Positions 47,543-59,698 of a stretch of 64,000 bases of DNA are shown here, piece by piece. Source of the stretch: Rhododendron vialii. Lineage: Eukaryota > Streptophyta > Magnoliopsida > Ericales > Ericaceae. Under the pieces are notes generated by a model. It was not told the DNA's origin and ran no database searches. It was given only the letters and a program-made list of their open reading frames with translations. The translations under genes and the position numbers were made by a program. Each line of letters opens with the position of its first letter. Position 1 is the stretch's first letter. The DNA is taken from positions 6,678,501 through 6,742,500 of the forward strand of contig NC_080564.1 in assembly GCF_030253575.1 (NCBI RefSeq), given 5' to 3'.

Positions 47543-47963
47543 TATTTTTTAAGGGCACTAGGTGGGAGGCCTCATGCTAAAGCTATATTTGGCTGGAAAA
47601 AAAATTAAAAATTAATTCCTATACTTGTTACTCTCAAATTATCAGTAACTCAAAACTAGTTTTTTTTTTTTTTTTAGGAAACGAAAACAACAAATATATG
47701 ATCAATTAATTTTGAAAATGTCGACATGTATTAGGCACCACATATGTAACTTGAACTCAGGTTATCAAAGCCTTCTATCCAACCCCGATCTCAACCCTAT
47801 CTAAATTTGGATTCTACTAGAACTTTTGCCTAACTTGAATGCTAGTATCTGATCTAAAATGTATTTGAATGCTAGTATCTGATCTGATGTGAAGCTTCAT
47901 ATTTACCAATAAACTGAAATATATGTACCCAATCAACTGTATTTGGTTCATTAATAATACGGG

Positions 47964-48490
47964 CAGGGACAGATCTAGAAATATACCCTAGTAGAGGCAC
48001 ATGTTAATCATAATGGGGAAGTTCATTTTTTTAGTCAGCCATAGTAAGATCATACAAAATTAAAGCATGCATTACTAATTACAAAAATTTAACGCATACT
48101 TTAATTTAAATTAGGTAAAAATGAGCACAAAATCTCAGACAAAATTTTTAAAGTATGTTTTAAATGAACATCAACAAATTTTAGAATAATCGAGCTAGTT
48201 TTGTTAATGCCTTTATTTTAAAATATTTCTCATAAAGGGTTAAAAATAAAGAGAATCAAGAAAGAATAGCTCCAAATAAACAAAAAACTCGTAAAGTAAC
48301 AAGTATAAATACACCATACGACGAAATTCAGGCATAAAACTAATTTTATATGTGTATTTTCAGGATATATACAATTGTGTATGCTTGTATATCAGCACAC
48401 TTTCATAATTATGCTAATTTATACATAAATTTTTTTAAGAACATTTTAATTTTGAGTGGGGGCACGTGCCCCCGTGTAGATCCGTCCCTA
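47964..48490. mobile_element. Non-autonomous hAT element, 527 bp
   Basis: The left end CAGGGACAGATCTAGAAAT and right end, reverse-complemented, TAGGGACGGATCTACACGG are inverted repeats. Flanks aatacggg and aatatagg match at 6 of 8 bases, a decayed 8-bp duplication. No transposase frame. Confidence 0.8.
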
Positions 48491-48765
48491 AATATAGGTG
48501 AATCCCTTTTCAAAACCATATTCGTTTTGAGATTTTGATTTTGGAATTTTGAGTAATGAGTGCAGAGTGCGGCATTCCTATTACATTTCCACAACTTTTG
48601 CTGGAGTCAATCCAATGGTACAATAACTATAAAATGGTGGACTCTAGGTCAACCATTAGTAACTTGTACTGATAGTTCTGTTGAAAAATATACTATGAGC
48701 CTAGGTTCCTTTGAAAGACTGTAATATTGACAAACAGGAACTAAGCATGAATTCAATTGGGGATG

Positions 48766-48958
48766 GTGCTGTGCAGCGGTATGCTCAGTACCCTTCTGCG
48801 CACCTCCGAGCCGTCGGATCGTGTATCTGATGGTTCGACTTTCATTTCGACAATGAACGACTCTCGATTGTTGGTTGCCGAGATGAGATCCGAGCCGTCG
48901 GATACATGATCCAATGGCTCAGAGATGCGCAGCACGGTGTTGTGCACCTCATTGCACA
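48766..48958. mobile_element. Fold-back MITE
   Basis: The left arm gcgcacctccgagccgtcgg, then atcgtgtatctgatggttcg, is matched by the reverse complement of the right arm: gcgcatctctgagccattgg, then atcatgtatccgacggctcg. Outer parts (gtgctgtgcagc) pair less well. No target duplication identified. Confidence 0.65.
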
Positions 48959-49057
48959 AAACCAACCCGAAGTCCACATGAATTATAGGTTGAAAATATG
49001 CCACCACCAGCTCCAGTGGTCCACGTTACTCTCAGGTCTTCATATGCCACCGCCAAG

Positions 49058-49230
49058 CAAGGATGGGATCAAGGGGGTCTAGAGGCGGCGATCGCCACGA
49101 CAAGAATTTTAGAAAATGCAATTATTATATGTAAAAAAAAATATGCCCAACTTATATAGTTTCGCCACCATTAGATTTTTTTTAGTATATATTTCGCCAC
49201 TGTTAGGATAAAATCTTGGTTCCGTTCTTG
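49058..49230. mobile_element. Short non-autonomous hAT element, 173 bp
   Basis: Ends CAAGGATGGGATCAAG and, reverse-complemented, CAAGAACGGAACCAAG. Flanks ccgccaag and ctgccaag match at 7 of 8 bases. It is the smallest copy of the hAT group in the window. Confidence 0.78.
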
Positions 49231-49238
49231 CTGCCAAG

Positions 49239-50499
49239 TCCAGGAGTTTCTTCAAGATCTTTATCTCTCAACAAAGGCAGGCCAAAGGGCGGATGAGCCC
49301 GAACAATTGCCTACCCAGTTTTTGAATATTTTATGGAGTTATAGTTGTTTTTCCATAAAACGCTAAAAACGATTTATGTTTGTGAACAAACTGACATTAT
49401 GCAAAAATTTCAATGCCCAACCATCTAAGATTTTATTTAAACACATTATCAATAGCTGACTACCCAAAAAAATCATTGAAATTATCAAAATTACAGTTGC
49501 TTTGCCTTTTATTTTAACATGGATGCCCTAGGCCGTCCTACTAGCACTTTTTAGCCTCACTCAAAAATATCACCCAACTCTAATGGCTATGAAATACTCC
49601 TACACAAAATGGCCGCAATCGATCTTAAATCGCCTACTACTCCCTTGCATTCAACTGGGTTCAAACCTCATTAAAACCAACTAATAATACTAATTTTTGC
49701 CATGAAAAATATATTTGTGTCTGACAAATCATTCCGAATAGAGAATATCTTTTTTAACGGAGCTTCCGTGAATAGTTATTTACAGAGGTGAATCGTGCGT
49801 ATCCATTTCGGCCCCAAAAAAGTTTTATTTAAATCCAAAATGTTCAGACTCCAAAGTCAAAATGGACAGCCGAGATTGTACGATTCCGTAAAAAATTGGA
49901 ATTATGGCCCCTCCCCGAATAAGTCAAGTCTCTTCCTAATATTTGATGAACTAAATTTGGCGGGCCACGGCAGGTTCAGCCCATTTATGGCCCCATTCGG
50001 AAACCATACATACCCTACCGAAAATAATGTCCTTATCATTGAAGTCCATACCACCGTGTCATTTCCGTTCAGCCCATAAAATACTCTATCACAAGTTCAC
50101 AACTAGCTAGAAGAAAATCTTGCTTGGCGTGTATGACTCTCTCTTAATGGATGACTTGTGATTCTTGTCCTCTCTCTCTCTCTCCTCTGTTGCCGGCCAA
50201 GAAAAACCGAGCTCTCACACCAACTTTTCTATACATTAACCTACGGTCTCCTCTGCTCCAAATTCCATCCGTTCTCAATCTTTGATTTCAATCTCTCCAT
50301 GTAGAAATTCAGAAACTTCCTTTTGCCAACCGACAAGCTCCGGTATTCAGGTGCACTCAAACTCCTCATCTTTTTTAGCGGATTTTTTAAGCTGGGTCGA
50401 TCTCAATTTTGACTGTAGTTGCTTTATCTTGATCTGTACGGGTTTATTCGGTGGATTTTCGAGAGAGATCAGTTTTTTTAATTTCTGGGTTCCATCCAA
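49239..50499. other. Gene-free stretch and 5' region of the next gene
   Basis: No gene identified in 49239-50100. From about 50160 the sequence becomes CT-rich (tctctctctctcctc), like a plant 5' UTR leading to the start at 50500. Confidence 0.4.
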
Positions 50500-51201
50500 A
50501 TGGTCTGTTTTCGTAGTTCAATTTCGGTTGATAAACGGCTAGTCATGTCTAAGTTCGTGAATTCAACCGAACTAAGTTCCAGATATAGGAGCAATAGAAA
50601 GGGACCCAATTCTCCAAATCACTTGAGTATTCCAGATTGCCAACAATCTCGATCGGCCGCCGTCGATGTGGTAATATGTGTTGCAGTCATTGGTGCTTTG
50701 GGGTTTTTACTATCTCCTTATGTAACCCCTTTAGCTGTCAGTATAATCAAGATTGGTACAGAAGGGGTTTATGCAGTGGAAGAAGGGGTTTATGTGATTG
50801 GGGAGGAGATTTTACAGGCTCCAATGGTTTATGGGTTTTTAGGACTCGGCATTTTATGTGCAGTGATTGCTGTATTGGCAATTATTGAGTGTACAATTAG
50901 GAAATGCGGAAAGCCTGGGTGTCGCGGGCTGCGAAAGGGGGCTGAGTTCGATATCCAACTTGAGACGGAGGAGTGTGTGAAGAATTCGAGTGTTTGTTTG
51001 ACAAAAGATGGTGTGAAGAAAGGGTTATTTGAATTGCCCAGAGATCACCATAGGGAATTGGAAGCTGAGCTTAAGAAGATGGCACCACCTAATGGAAGAG
51101 CTGTTCTTGATTTTAAAGCAAGGTGCGGGTGTTCTGTTGGCAGAATGGAGGTTCTGGGACCAAAGAAGCCTCGAAAGGTTAAGAAGTATTGTGTGTCTTA
51201 A
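50500..51201 (+). CDS. Two-pass membrane protein of the 'L34e superfamily' (At5g19025-like)
   Basis: A single-exon frame of 233 residues. The N-terminus MVCFRSSISV resembles the start of Arabidopsis At5g19025 (from memory), so I prefer this ATG over the one at 50545. Two hydrophobic segments, about residues 54-78 (AAVDVVICVAVIGALGFLLS) and 109-130 (VYGFLGLGILCAVIAVLAII), flank a short acidic loop. A cysteine-bearing region follows (IRKCGKPGCRGL), then a basic tail (CGCSVGRMEVLGPKKPRKVK). Databases place relatives in a 'ribosomal protein L34e superfamily', but the membrane segments argue against a ribosomal role. Molecular function unknown. Intact. Confidence 0.88.
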   Translation: MVCFRSSISVDKRLVMSKFVNSTELSSRYRSNRKGPNSPNHLSIPDCQQSRSAAVDVVICVAVIGALGFLLSPYVTPLAVSIIKIGTEGVYAVEEGVYVIGEEILQAPMVYGFLGLGILCAVIAVLAIIECTIRKCGKPGCRGLRKGAEFDIQLETEECVKNSSVCLTKDGVKKGLFELPRDHHRELEAELKKMAPPNGRAVLDFKARCGCSVGRMEVLGPKKPRKVKKYCVS

Positions 51202-54200
51202 TTTTATAGGAAGATCTTTCGGCATACGTTTTAGTGTATTGTGTTTAAATAAGCTCATGGCAATAAGCTGCAAGGATACTTGTAGAGTTGGCTATAGTAA
51301 GTATAAAAATCCTTCATTTTGTTAGCAACACATTTTCATGGTATTTGCTTCTTCCTGTTCCAGATGCTGATTAGTACTATGAAAATTATTCATGTAATAG
51401 CAATGCTACAGTTACGTAACTTTCGGGATATCAAAAATCTCATCTGGGTTAAAACAGGTTCCAAACTTCTTTCCTGTGTGTTGCGTGTTTTGTTGTTTTG
51501 TTCTTGCGCTTTTTGGTTGTTTATCCTGGCGGTAACTCGAAGTGGAAGACATACCGGTAATTCTTGAACTGAGCTTGGTCGTTGAAATGTGAAATTGTGG
51601 AGCCCTGCCCAATACGCTTTTCTATATTTCTATAGATGATTCAACACCCAAGTCTCCCACTTTCATAGTTACTGATTATAATCTCGTAGAATTGGAGGAA
51701 CATATTGATTCCTTTAATTGATTGGAAGTGTGATATTCTTATTTGGTGCCTAACCGAAGATTTAACTCTGAAAAGAAAACAGAAGAATAGTAGGTGATTT
51801 GTATATGTGTTCCTTGGGATATTATCCACTCATTATAGGGACACGGAGAACCTGATTGCATACGCCTGTTGTTTCCTCTACTGGTCTGAAATTGATTTTA
51901 TGCTGTGTCGGTTTTACTGCTTTCTGTTCTATGCTCTTTCATGGAGATCCTCTATATTATGCGTCTTTTTAGTTCCCTTGTAGTTTACGAATTTAGATCT
52001 GCTCAAGTTTTTGAACGTTGGATCTGATGAGTGATGATAAATCACAGTGCTGAACTTGTAATCAATGGGGATTACCTGGTTCTCTGTGCTGAACTTCTAG
52101 GATGCGTGTGAGCTCAGTACCGACTGTTGTTCTCCTTGCTGCGCATCTGTGGTTTTATCTTGCCATCTCTCAATTATGATCTTATCATTGCCAATATCAG
52201 AGGAATTAGTTTCAGGGCAGTGAGGGCACAATCTAAAATTGCAACCATTTTTATCAATGTGATTTTAAACTTTCCACATGATAATGTTGACTGATATAGT
52301 GTAATTGTTTGTTAGTACTACCCGGTCTAAGTTCCTTGATTGTTGCGCAAGATTTCACAAGACCATGCATGTGTCTGAAAATGTTTTAATAGATCACTGC
52401 CCGTGTGTTACTTTCTGAAGGGTAAGAAGTAGGAACAAATGAAGAATACTGTGTATTGAGATCTGTTTGGATTGCGGATTAAAAAAAAAACTGTTTGGAT
52501 TCTGCATAATAGAGGATAGTGGCATGCATGAACTTTCCAGGAATTTTCTTCTCATTGAGCAAGGTTTTGTTTTTGGGAGTTCTTGAATGACCTGTACCCT
52601 TCATTCCTTCATCCATATGGTGCTGTATAACCTGGTAGGAGTATATAATTTTTTCGATCATGGCATCATGCTTCATATTGAAATGCGGGGAAATTTCTAA
52701 AGTATGTGGGAACAACACCCTTGAAAATTGCGTAAACAGAATTTGGATTGAGTTTTCTATTTGTATATGCATGTAGAATAATGGACTCTATATCAATCCT
52801 GGTGTATCTTCATTTTAGGACTTCTACCATGACTCTGATTTGAGGTTTCTGTCACTAGGGTTTGCCGGGGGCATGTCCCACTTGGTTAGCACTTAGCTTC
52901 TCATTTTTTGGTTGTCATCTTTCAATTCTGCACCAAATGGGACTGAGTAATTTGATTGCCATACATCATCATGTGGGTAAACATCTTTCCGGCCCACTCT
53001 CCCAGCAAACGAAAAATTGTGCAAAATGACTAACACGGTGTCCCAAACTATGGTGAAATAGTTGGCGCAGTCGGTCCTGATTCTAAAGCATTATTCAATG
53101 TTCAAAAGGTTCAAACACTGTTATGCAGGTGCAGAGGTAAGTAATAGGCAGGATCAATACTAAACAAGCAAAGAAGAAGAAGAAGACGACCTGATCGCTA
53201 AAACAAACAGCAACAGCCGAGCAAGTTTCTCAAGATTGCGCCGTGCAGTTGGCACCGGCCATTATGGGGCTTTTGTAGTGAAGAACAAACTCTTCATTGC
53301 TTAGGCATCGTCGAGAAGGTCATATATTTGAAACACATTTTTTTTTACTAAGACCCACGTTCCACATGTTACGTGTACAATGTGCAATTTGGGTCCTGAA
53401 AACTCTCGTTTTTGGCAAAGGCGTGAATACGTTAAGCGCGGGCGTGCCAAGACTTGTAGCACCTAACTTTTGATGAAGATTCCCGTGAATCCTGACTTCT
53501 AACGTAAGAGCGATTACGTGTGACCCAAAGATTAAAGATCACAATGAGGTTCGTGGTTTGCCACACGGTTGTGGACTTCAAATTTCCTTGTCGTATAGGA
53601 AATGGAACGTAAAAACGTGAACTTTATTACTCCGGGATAATAAAGTTGTACAAGAAAAGTAAAAATCTAAACTACTTGATGAAGTGAGTTTGAATGGGGT
53701 TTGAGCACAAAGTACTTGATAATCTACTTTGCTGAAAGCAAGAAAGTGTTTGTACGCGTTAAGCTTTGATTGGTGTTGGATCCGTTTTTCATCTTGTAAA
53801 CTTGTATTTATAAGCACAGCAGTAAGCTGATCCAAGCCTGAATCTGAATTCTGCTTCGCTCCACAAGCTGACATGTGTCCCATGATGCTCCATTTTTCAT
53901 GCACATTTGACAGTTTTCTGGCAGTTAAGGGTTGATGGGTGACATTGCAGTAACTTCCCACTACTCCATCTTTTCATGCATTTGACACATGACCAATTGG
54001 TCAATTGGCCTTTGAATTTCAAAATATCAACTGCTTCTAGATTGTAACCGCTCCCCTAAAACCATGGACCTCATCAGGTGGACCAAATCAATGCTTCCTC
54101 CATGGGTCAAACCATGGGTTTCGCCTCTTGGGCTAAACCTGTACCTTTTTTCTTCATGGGCCCAACCGTGGGCTGCCTTCCTGGGCCAAACCGTGACCGT

Positions 54201-54718
54201 GGGTTGCGTGTTTCTTGGGCCCAAATGGTAAATTCCCGTGGCCCAATACTTATTCTATGCTCAATTACCCAGCCTCGGCCCAAATTAATTAAGGAATTAA
54301 TAAAAAGTCCAATCACGGCTAACCCGATTCGCAGTGCCAGAAACGGGTATAAAAAAGTCTACACCCATCAAACACATGAGTTATAAAAACCTAAACCTAA
54401 ATTTGGGTCCACACCCAAGATTTGGTGCACGTTTTATCTTTTTACTAGGATCACACATGAGTTATAAAAAAAAAAAAAATCTTTAAGAAACATACGATAA
54501 AATTGGAATGATACAGAAAAAATCACGCTTACAAATCTCAAAACTGTAAACTAATTTGCAACCCTATACAATTTGAACTAAAAACCTAAACCAAAAACTA
54601 TAAACTATCGACTGTCAATACTCAAGCTCCCGTATCACTTAAGTATCACTGTGTTCGGACCAGTTTAGACTTCAACTAATTTCTGAGAATCCAATTCCAC
54701 TTCCACCCGAGCGTCCGA
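51202..54718. other. Gene-free stretch
   Basis: 51.2-53.0 kb is unique-looking AT-rich sequence, starting with the 3' UTR of the preceding gene, without a recognisable coding region. The minus-strand frame at 53578-53961 (127 codons) matches no family. At about 54080-54240 a loosely repeated unit (catgggcccaaccgtgggct, tgggccaaaccgtgaccgtg) forms a short degenerate minisatellite. Confidence 0.4.
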
Positions 54719-55225
54719 TCAAGCTTCCATTACGTGACCACCCGAAGAATTTCCAGAACCGTTGTCCAAGTTCCTATCCGAATCTCTCCAACCACCTCCG
54801 ACGAAAAGACTAACCCAAATCTCATCTCCTCCTTCGCTCCGATCACCTCCTTTCCTATTCCCCTCACCCTCCTCCTCCACGGGCATCTTATACCTACAAA
54901 CCGGGCACGACCCATGGATCCCCAACCACTTCCCGACACAACCCGAATGGTACCTATGCTTGCACGGCATCTCCTTCACCTCTTCCCCAACCCCACACTC
55001 CCCCAGACAAATCGCGCACTCGAACCCCGACTCCGTTACCTTCACCGTCTGCATGGCCTCGATCGACGCCTTCGACGCCGGCAGCGGGCCGCCTTTGATC
55101 GGCTGGTCGGGAATTATCGGACCCTCGATTAGGAACACAGATTCTGTTGTCGGGTTTCGGACAAAGGCGGAGAACCCCAGGATTATAGAGAGTGGTGGGG
55201 CAGGGGTTTCTTCCGACGACGGCAT
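54719..55225 (-). CDS. RING-H2 E3 ubiquitin ligase (MPSR1-like)
   Basis: A single-exon frame of 168 residues from the ATG at 55225 (MPSSEETPAP) to the stop at 54719. The RING-H2 finger has C70, C73, C88, H90, H93, C96, C107 and C110 (FECAICLGECGVGEEVKEMP, then CKHRYHSGC, KWLGIHGSCPVCRYKMP). The block LPASKASIEAMQTVKV before it and GIHGSCPVCRYKMP within it are typical of the At1g26800/MPSR1 group, cytosolic E3 ligases linked to misfolded-protein removal and drought responses. The frame stays open upstream to an ATG at 55396 (225 residues), but that stretch includes CT-rich leader-like sequence and the 55225 ATG has a purine at -3, so I take the shorter form. The acidic/Gly-rich tail is poorly conserved. 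Confidence 0.9.
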   Translation of the reverse strand: MPSSEETPAPPLSIILGFSAFVRNPTTESVFLIEGPIIPDQPIKGGPLPASKASIEAMQTVKVTESGFECAICLGECGVGEEVKEMPCKHRYHSGCVGKWLGIHGSCPVCRYKMPVEEEGEGNRKGGDRSEGGDEIWVSLFVGGGWRDSDRNLDNGSGNSSGGHVMEA

Positions 55226-56384
55226 CCTTGGCTGTTTATGGACTGGGTTTTTGAGAGAGAGAGAGATTTTGGGGAATGGTAGTGGGGATTGGAGTGATGA
55301 ACGGAAAGACGGGGGCCGATCGAGATGGGAAGATAAAGGGAGGAGAATGTTACAGAAGAATCCAGAAGGTTGCTGTTTTGTCTTGTTTTGGGTCATGGAA
55401 GGATCTAGAAGGTGTTGAGTTGGACAAATGAAGTGGGATTTTCAAATCTGGTAGGTAGTCTATGTTTCTGGTTCCTCAAAATACTGTACTATCTGGTAGG
55501 TAGTGTGGATCTTCGAGTAGGGTTAGGACTGTGAGTGTGAATCTTACACGCAATGTAACCCGAGTGTGTGATCGAGAGTGCGAGTGCAGATTTGAAAACA
55601 ATTTTGAGAGACATAATTTTAGAATTACTCTATGTTCGCAAGAGGGAGAATAATCGGAAACGGCAACGGAAAGCCCTATTGAGGAATTATGTAATCTAGT
55701 CTTAATGTAGCGTGAATGTTTTGATAGAGTAATACTGATTGAAGATATATTAATTCAAGGACTAATTCCATTCCAGAAATCGATATAATTACTTATTTTT
55801 AATAAGGTAATTTCAAATTCGAAAATCATGTATTTATAAAAATAATTTTTCTACCATTATGAATCTTATTTGATAAATCTCATTGAGATCATTTAAACGG
55901 TGCAAAAAAAAAATGAAATTTTATTTTCTATTTACATTATTTTTAGTTTGAAAATGTGAAATAAACTGCTTATTTTTTAAGAAGGTTTCTGGAACGGGGC
56001 CTAAGGATTTATTTGGAACCTACGGAAAAGAAAGGAAAGGGAAAAAAAAAATGCCTTATTTGGTTTAGAAAGAAAAGTAAGATAAAAATAAGAAAGCTGA
56101 ATTTTATGCACAATACATTTTCTCACACTTTTCTCCTTGACCACTTTCTTTTATTTTTCTTTCTTATTCACAAGTTCCAAACGGACCCTAAGCCTTTAAT
56201 ATATCTTGTAAAACATCGTCAACGTAACACTTATTCGAGAAGTATTGAAGGGGGTTGTGTTTGAGGTTGTAAAATTTCATTGATGCACTTTGAACTCGTG
56301 AGGATAAACAGTTTGCGTGATTTTTAATGGTTTGTATAGCATTTGTTTGAATTTTAACTGAGAGCACAAGTTAATGAGAGCTAA
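55226..56384. other. Intergenic stretch with one MITE
   Basis: No gene. At about 55998-56190, inverted ends (ctaaggatttatttggaacc and, reverse-complemented, cttagggtccgtttggaact) mark a MITE with an A- and T-rich interior. The rest is 5' flank of the RING gene and AT-rich DNA. Confidence 0.5.
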
Positions 56385-56448
56385 GAGCATCTCCGGTCCT
56401 TACCCTTTTTCTTTCTTAAATTTGGGTCAAATTTTGAGGAAAAACTCA

Positions 56449-59160
56449 TGTAACGCCCCGATTTTTCGGACACGTTAATTAAATCATTTCTAATTGATTT
56501 AATAATCCATAAAACTGATTTAAGAAATAAATTTTTTTTTAAACAGAGTTTAGCAGCGAAAATCTCAAATACCGAATTCGAAACAACTTAACTGTCTTAC
56601 AACCCAATGAAATAAAAACAGAGTTTGACAAATGTGATAACACTTTTGAAAATTCAAATAACAATACTTTAAATTAACAGAGCTTTTAAGGGTAGGGCAT
56701 CCAAGGCTCGACAAACTCCCCTTCCTCAGCTGGGAGGTCCTCATCCTGATACTGATCATCTTGAAGATGATTCTGCTCTTCGGTCTCTTGATTACCTGAC
56801 ATAAAACGCCAGCCCAACGGCACCATAATGAGTTTTGAAACTCAGTAGATAATCCCAACCCTACTAACCCCTTATTCTGCAGTTAGCAGTTCGACGATAT
56901 AAAAATTGACAACATACAGAAAGTACAGAATAATAGCACATCATACTTTTTCTTTACTATCCATCAACTTACATGATATCTAAGGATTCTCTTCACGAGA
57001 TCCTTTTCCTCCCACATCCACTAACTACAACAGTCTCATGGGTCCACCCTTCCTCTTGCTTGTCCTGTACCAGGATCCTAGGTGAGTTCACCTAAATTAT
57101 ATATCTAGCATGTTCTCACTTAAGACCATAACATGAGGATCGAGTCATCCCATGACGCATCATACATTAGGGTTGGACATCACCTACCATTAACTATAAC
57201 CGTCTCATGGGACCTATTCCCTCTTGAACAAAAGAAGTGAATTTTCCCATGACGCATTATACATTAGCGTCACAACATCTCTCAATACAGGGCCCCATTG
57301 GTTACCCATTTCAACACAGGGCCCCATTGGTTACTCTTGCCATAGCCATGGCTCAAATCACAATCCACAATCTCACACCTTAACACTTTATCAGTTTCCA
57401 TTTACTTAACATCGTCTACATGAGTCACTACTCGTACCACCCAGTGAACCTAAGTCCGGCTAGCATGTCCAATCATATATTTCCAACAACAACTGAATCC
57501 AACATGATACATTTCAATGAGAACACAAGCAAAGCAATTTATAAGTGCATAAACATGTAGATGTTAGGATTGGCCCGAGGCCTTTCGAATTATTTAAAAT
57601 TCATGACTAGCTTCCAGTTACGTTTCATTAACTCCGCTGACCTTAGTTAGGTAACTTAGTAGTTTATTAAATTCTTAGCGTTCAACGTATATTATTAAGA
57701 TAAAATAATAATAATAATAATAAATAATAATTATTGTAGGCATCAGTTTGTAAGTTTCTTATGTAACCCTTAACATTTTAATTATCCCAGGCCTTTATCA
57801 GTACTTTACTTAACGAGATTTTAACTATACAGTTTACCTATATATTGTTACCAATTGCTCCACTAATTTAATTAGTTCATTGGTTCGTTCAAAGGAGAAC
57901 TTGTGTTAGTTTAAGTTCTTAGAGTTATTTTATTTGTTCTTCGTAACTACTACTTTTCTAGTACCAAAGATCAAACCTAATGTTTTTACTATCGATCCAT
58001 TAGGGTAATTTGCCACTGTAATTATTTTACAAAAAAAATAAAAATAATAATACTATTTCCGTAACTTATTTTGTACCTTGTTTTATCATAAAAATACAAC
58101 CTATTTGGTATCATTCCAAAAAAATCTTTATTTTACCACAGTAAAGTTTAGTGAATGGTTACTTACACGTATCAAAACTTACATTAAGCAAGATCAATTA
58201 ATATACAATTATTCTAAACAGTATCATGTCACAACAGTGAAAGAGAATAAATCAAGTCAAAACATAGTGTAGGGTCAAATCCGAAAACTAAAGACCTACA
58301 AGGGTCCAAGTGTAATACTGATCTAGCATGTTAAAAACATTTCATTCATGCAACAGTGACTTTCAAAAGAAAATAGAGTCGTAACTGGTTTCTCAGTTTC
58401 GGTCTGTGATTTCGATTCCTACTATTAAACTCGTTTAAATCACCATACATGGACTAAATATACTTAGGGGAAAAATAGGAGAGCGATTATCCTACCTCGA
58501 ATTCGGCCGAAAAAAACGATTAATGGGTTCGGTCAATTTTTATCGATTTGAGAAGATGACGGAATCGGAGGACTTCGGGGCTGCCTCGGAATGAATGGAA
58601 GGTGGGCTGTGGATGCTTGGTGATGTCGTGGTTGATTGGAAACCTGAATTTGATATATGGAGTAGTGTTATGTAGAAACCCTTTTTTCTCTCTCTATCTT
58701 AAAACTCCATGAATGAGAACTCAAGTTCTCTCCCTTTCTCTTTTTTTCTTTCTCTGAACTGAGTAGGAAAATGGAAATGAGTAACTTTGTTTTTTTTATT
58801 TTGATTTTCGGAATATATGGGTGTGTATAATGGAAGAGAATGAGATAGTGGGGGGTAGAGTGTTGTAGACTTGTAGTGGGTTCAAAAAAGGGAGAAGTGG
58901 GGAGGTTAAAATCTGCACATGGGGTGAGGGTAGCCATATTCTCCGCTGGGATGGGGGAAAAGAGTAGTTGGTTAGGAGTTTTTCTTTTTTTTAGAAAGGT
59001 AAATAGAATTATGAATGTATGTACAGTAAGTGTAAATTATCATGTACTAACATAATCATAAGTTTTAACTAATTAATTTAATTAATCATTGAATTTGAAT
59101 TTAACATTTCAATTTTTTTTATATACTACTTATTTATTTATTTAAATTAGGATTGTTACA
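56449..59160. mobile_element. Solo LTR, 2.7 kb (probably Ty3/Gypsy)
   Basis: It begins TGTAACGCCCCG and ends GATTGTTACA, so the termini are the TG...CA inverted pair TGTAAC/GTTACA. A perfect 5-bp target duplication ACTCA lies at 56444-56448 and 59161-59165. No internal retroelement domain, primer site or second LTR is present, so it is the scar left after recombination between two LTRs. Its size and TGTAACGCCCC-type end suggest Gypsy. Age cannot be set from a single LTR. It contains a (TAA)n run near 57706-57722. Confidence 0.8.
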
Positions 59161-59480
59161 ACTCATTTTGGGTAGAAGCATCTCCGGTAAAACCCTATTT
59201 TGTCCTAAATTTATCATTTTTTAAATACACAGTGGCATTCATGTAAATAAGACAAGAGAGAATCCTAATATTAGCAGCTCCGGCGAAGCTCCGAACGTCT
59301 CACGTGCAAGTTGGAAGAGATGAGGTGGAAGTCGTTGGGGCCGTTTTTCGATGAGTCGCAGCAGGGGGAGATGTCAGCACCATTGAGCTTGAGAGCGTCA
59401 TGGAGTGAATCGAAAGAGCTCGGGTGGGACTAGGTTTTGAGACATAAACATACAATGAGGTGTGGGTATGAATCTGTATC

Positions 59481-59483
<3 letters not shown>

Positions 59484-59540
<57 letters not shown>
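59484..59540. repeat. (GA)n microsatellite
   Basis: About 28 GA units within the right part of the MITE region. Confidence 0.95.
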
Positions 59541-59543
<3 letters not shown>

Positions 59544-59698
59544 GGGTATGAGTTCGATTTGTCTCTAATTTGGGGAAGAAAATGGGTAAAACCCAAAAAT
59601 GGGAAGAGTTTGGGTTATGATTGGAGATGAGTTTTTGATGATTTTATCCAAATTTTGAGTTTAGGTCTTAAAATGGAACAAGGCTGGAGATGCTATAA

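Larger units (their letters stand above)
56385..59695. mobile_element. Harbinger-like MITE region split by a solo LTR
   Basis: The left end gagcatctccggtcctta (preceded by TAA at 56382-56384) and right end ggctggagatgcta (followed by TAA at 59696-59698) are the inverted ends of a common plant MITE type with 3-bp target sites. A second gaagcatctccggt copy at about 59173 suggests two related elements lie here. The solo LTR at 56449-59160 sits inside the left part. Confidence 0.55.

Noticed and set aside
50500-51201. Functional link between RPL34 (6-9 kb) and the 'L34e superfamily' protein
   Set aside because: The second protein has two membrane spans and no eL34 signature; the shared name is a database label, not evidence of a ribosomal role.
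53578-53961. 127-residue minus-strand frame
   Set aside because: No family match or splice context; probably repeat-derived or chance.
54762-55418. 218-residue plus-strand frame
   Set aside because: Antisense shadow of the RING-H2 gene; no recognisable domain.
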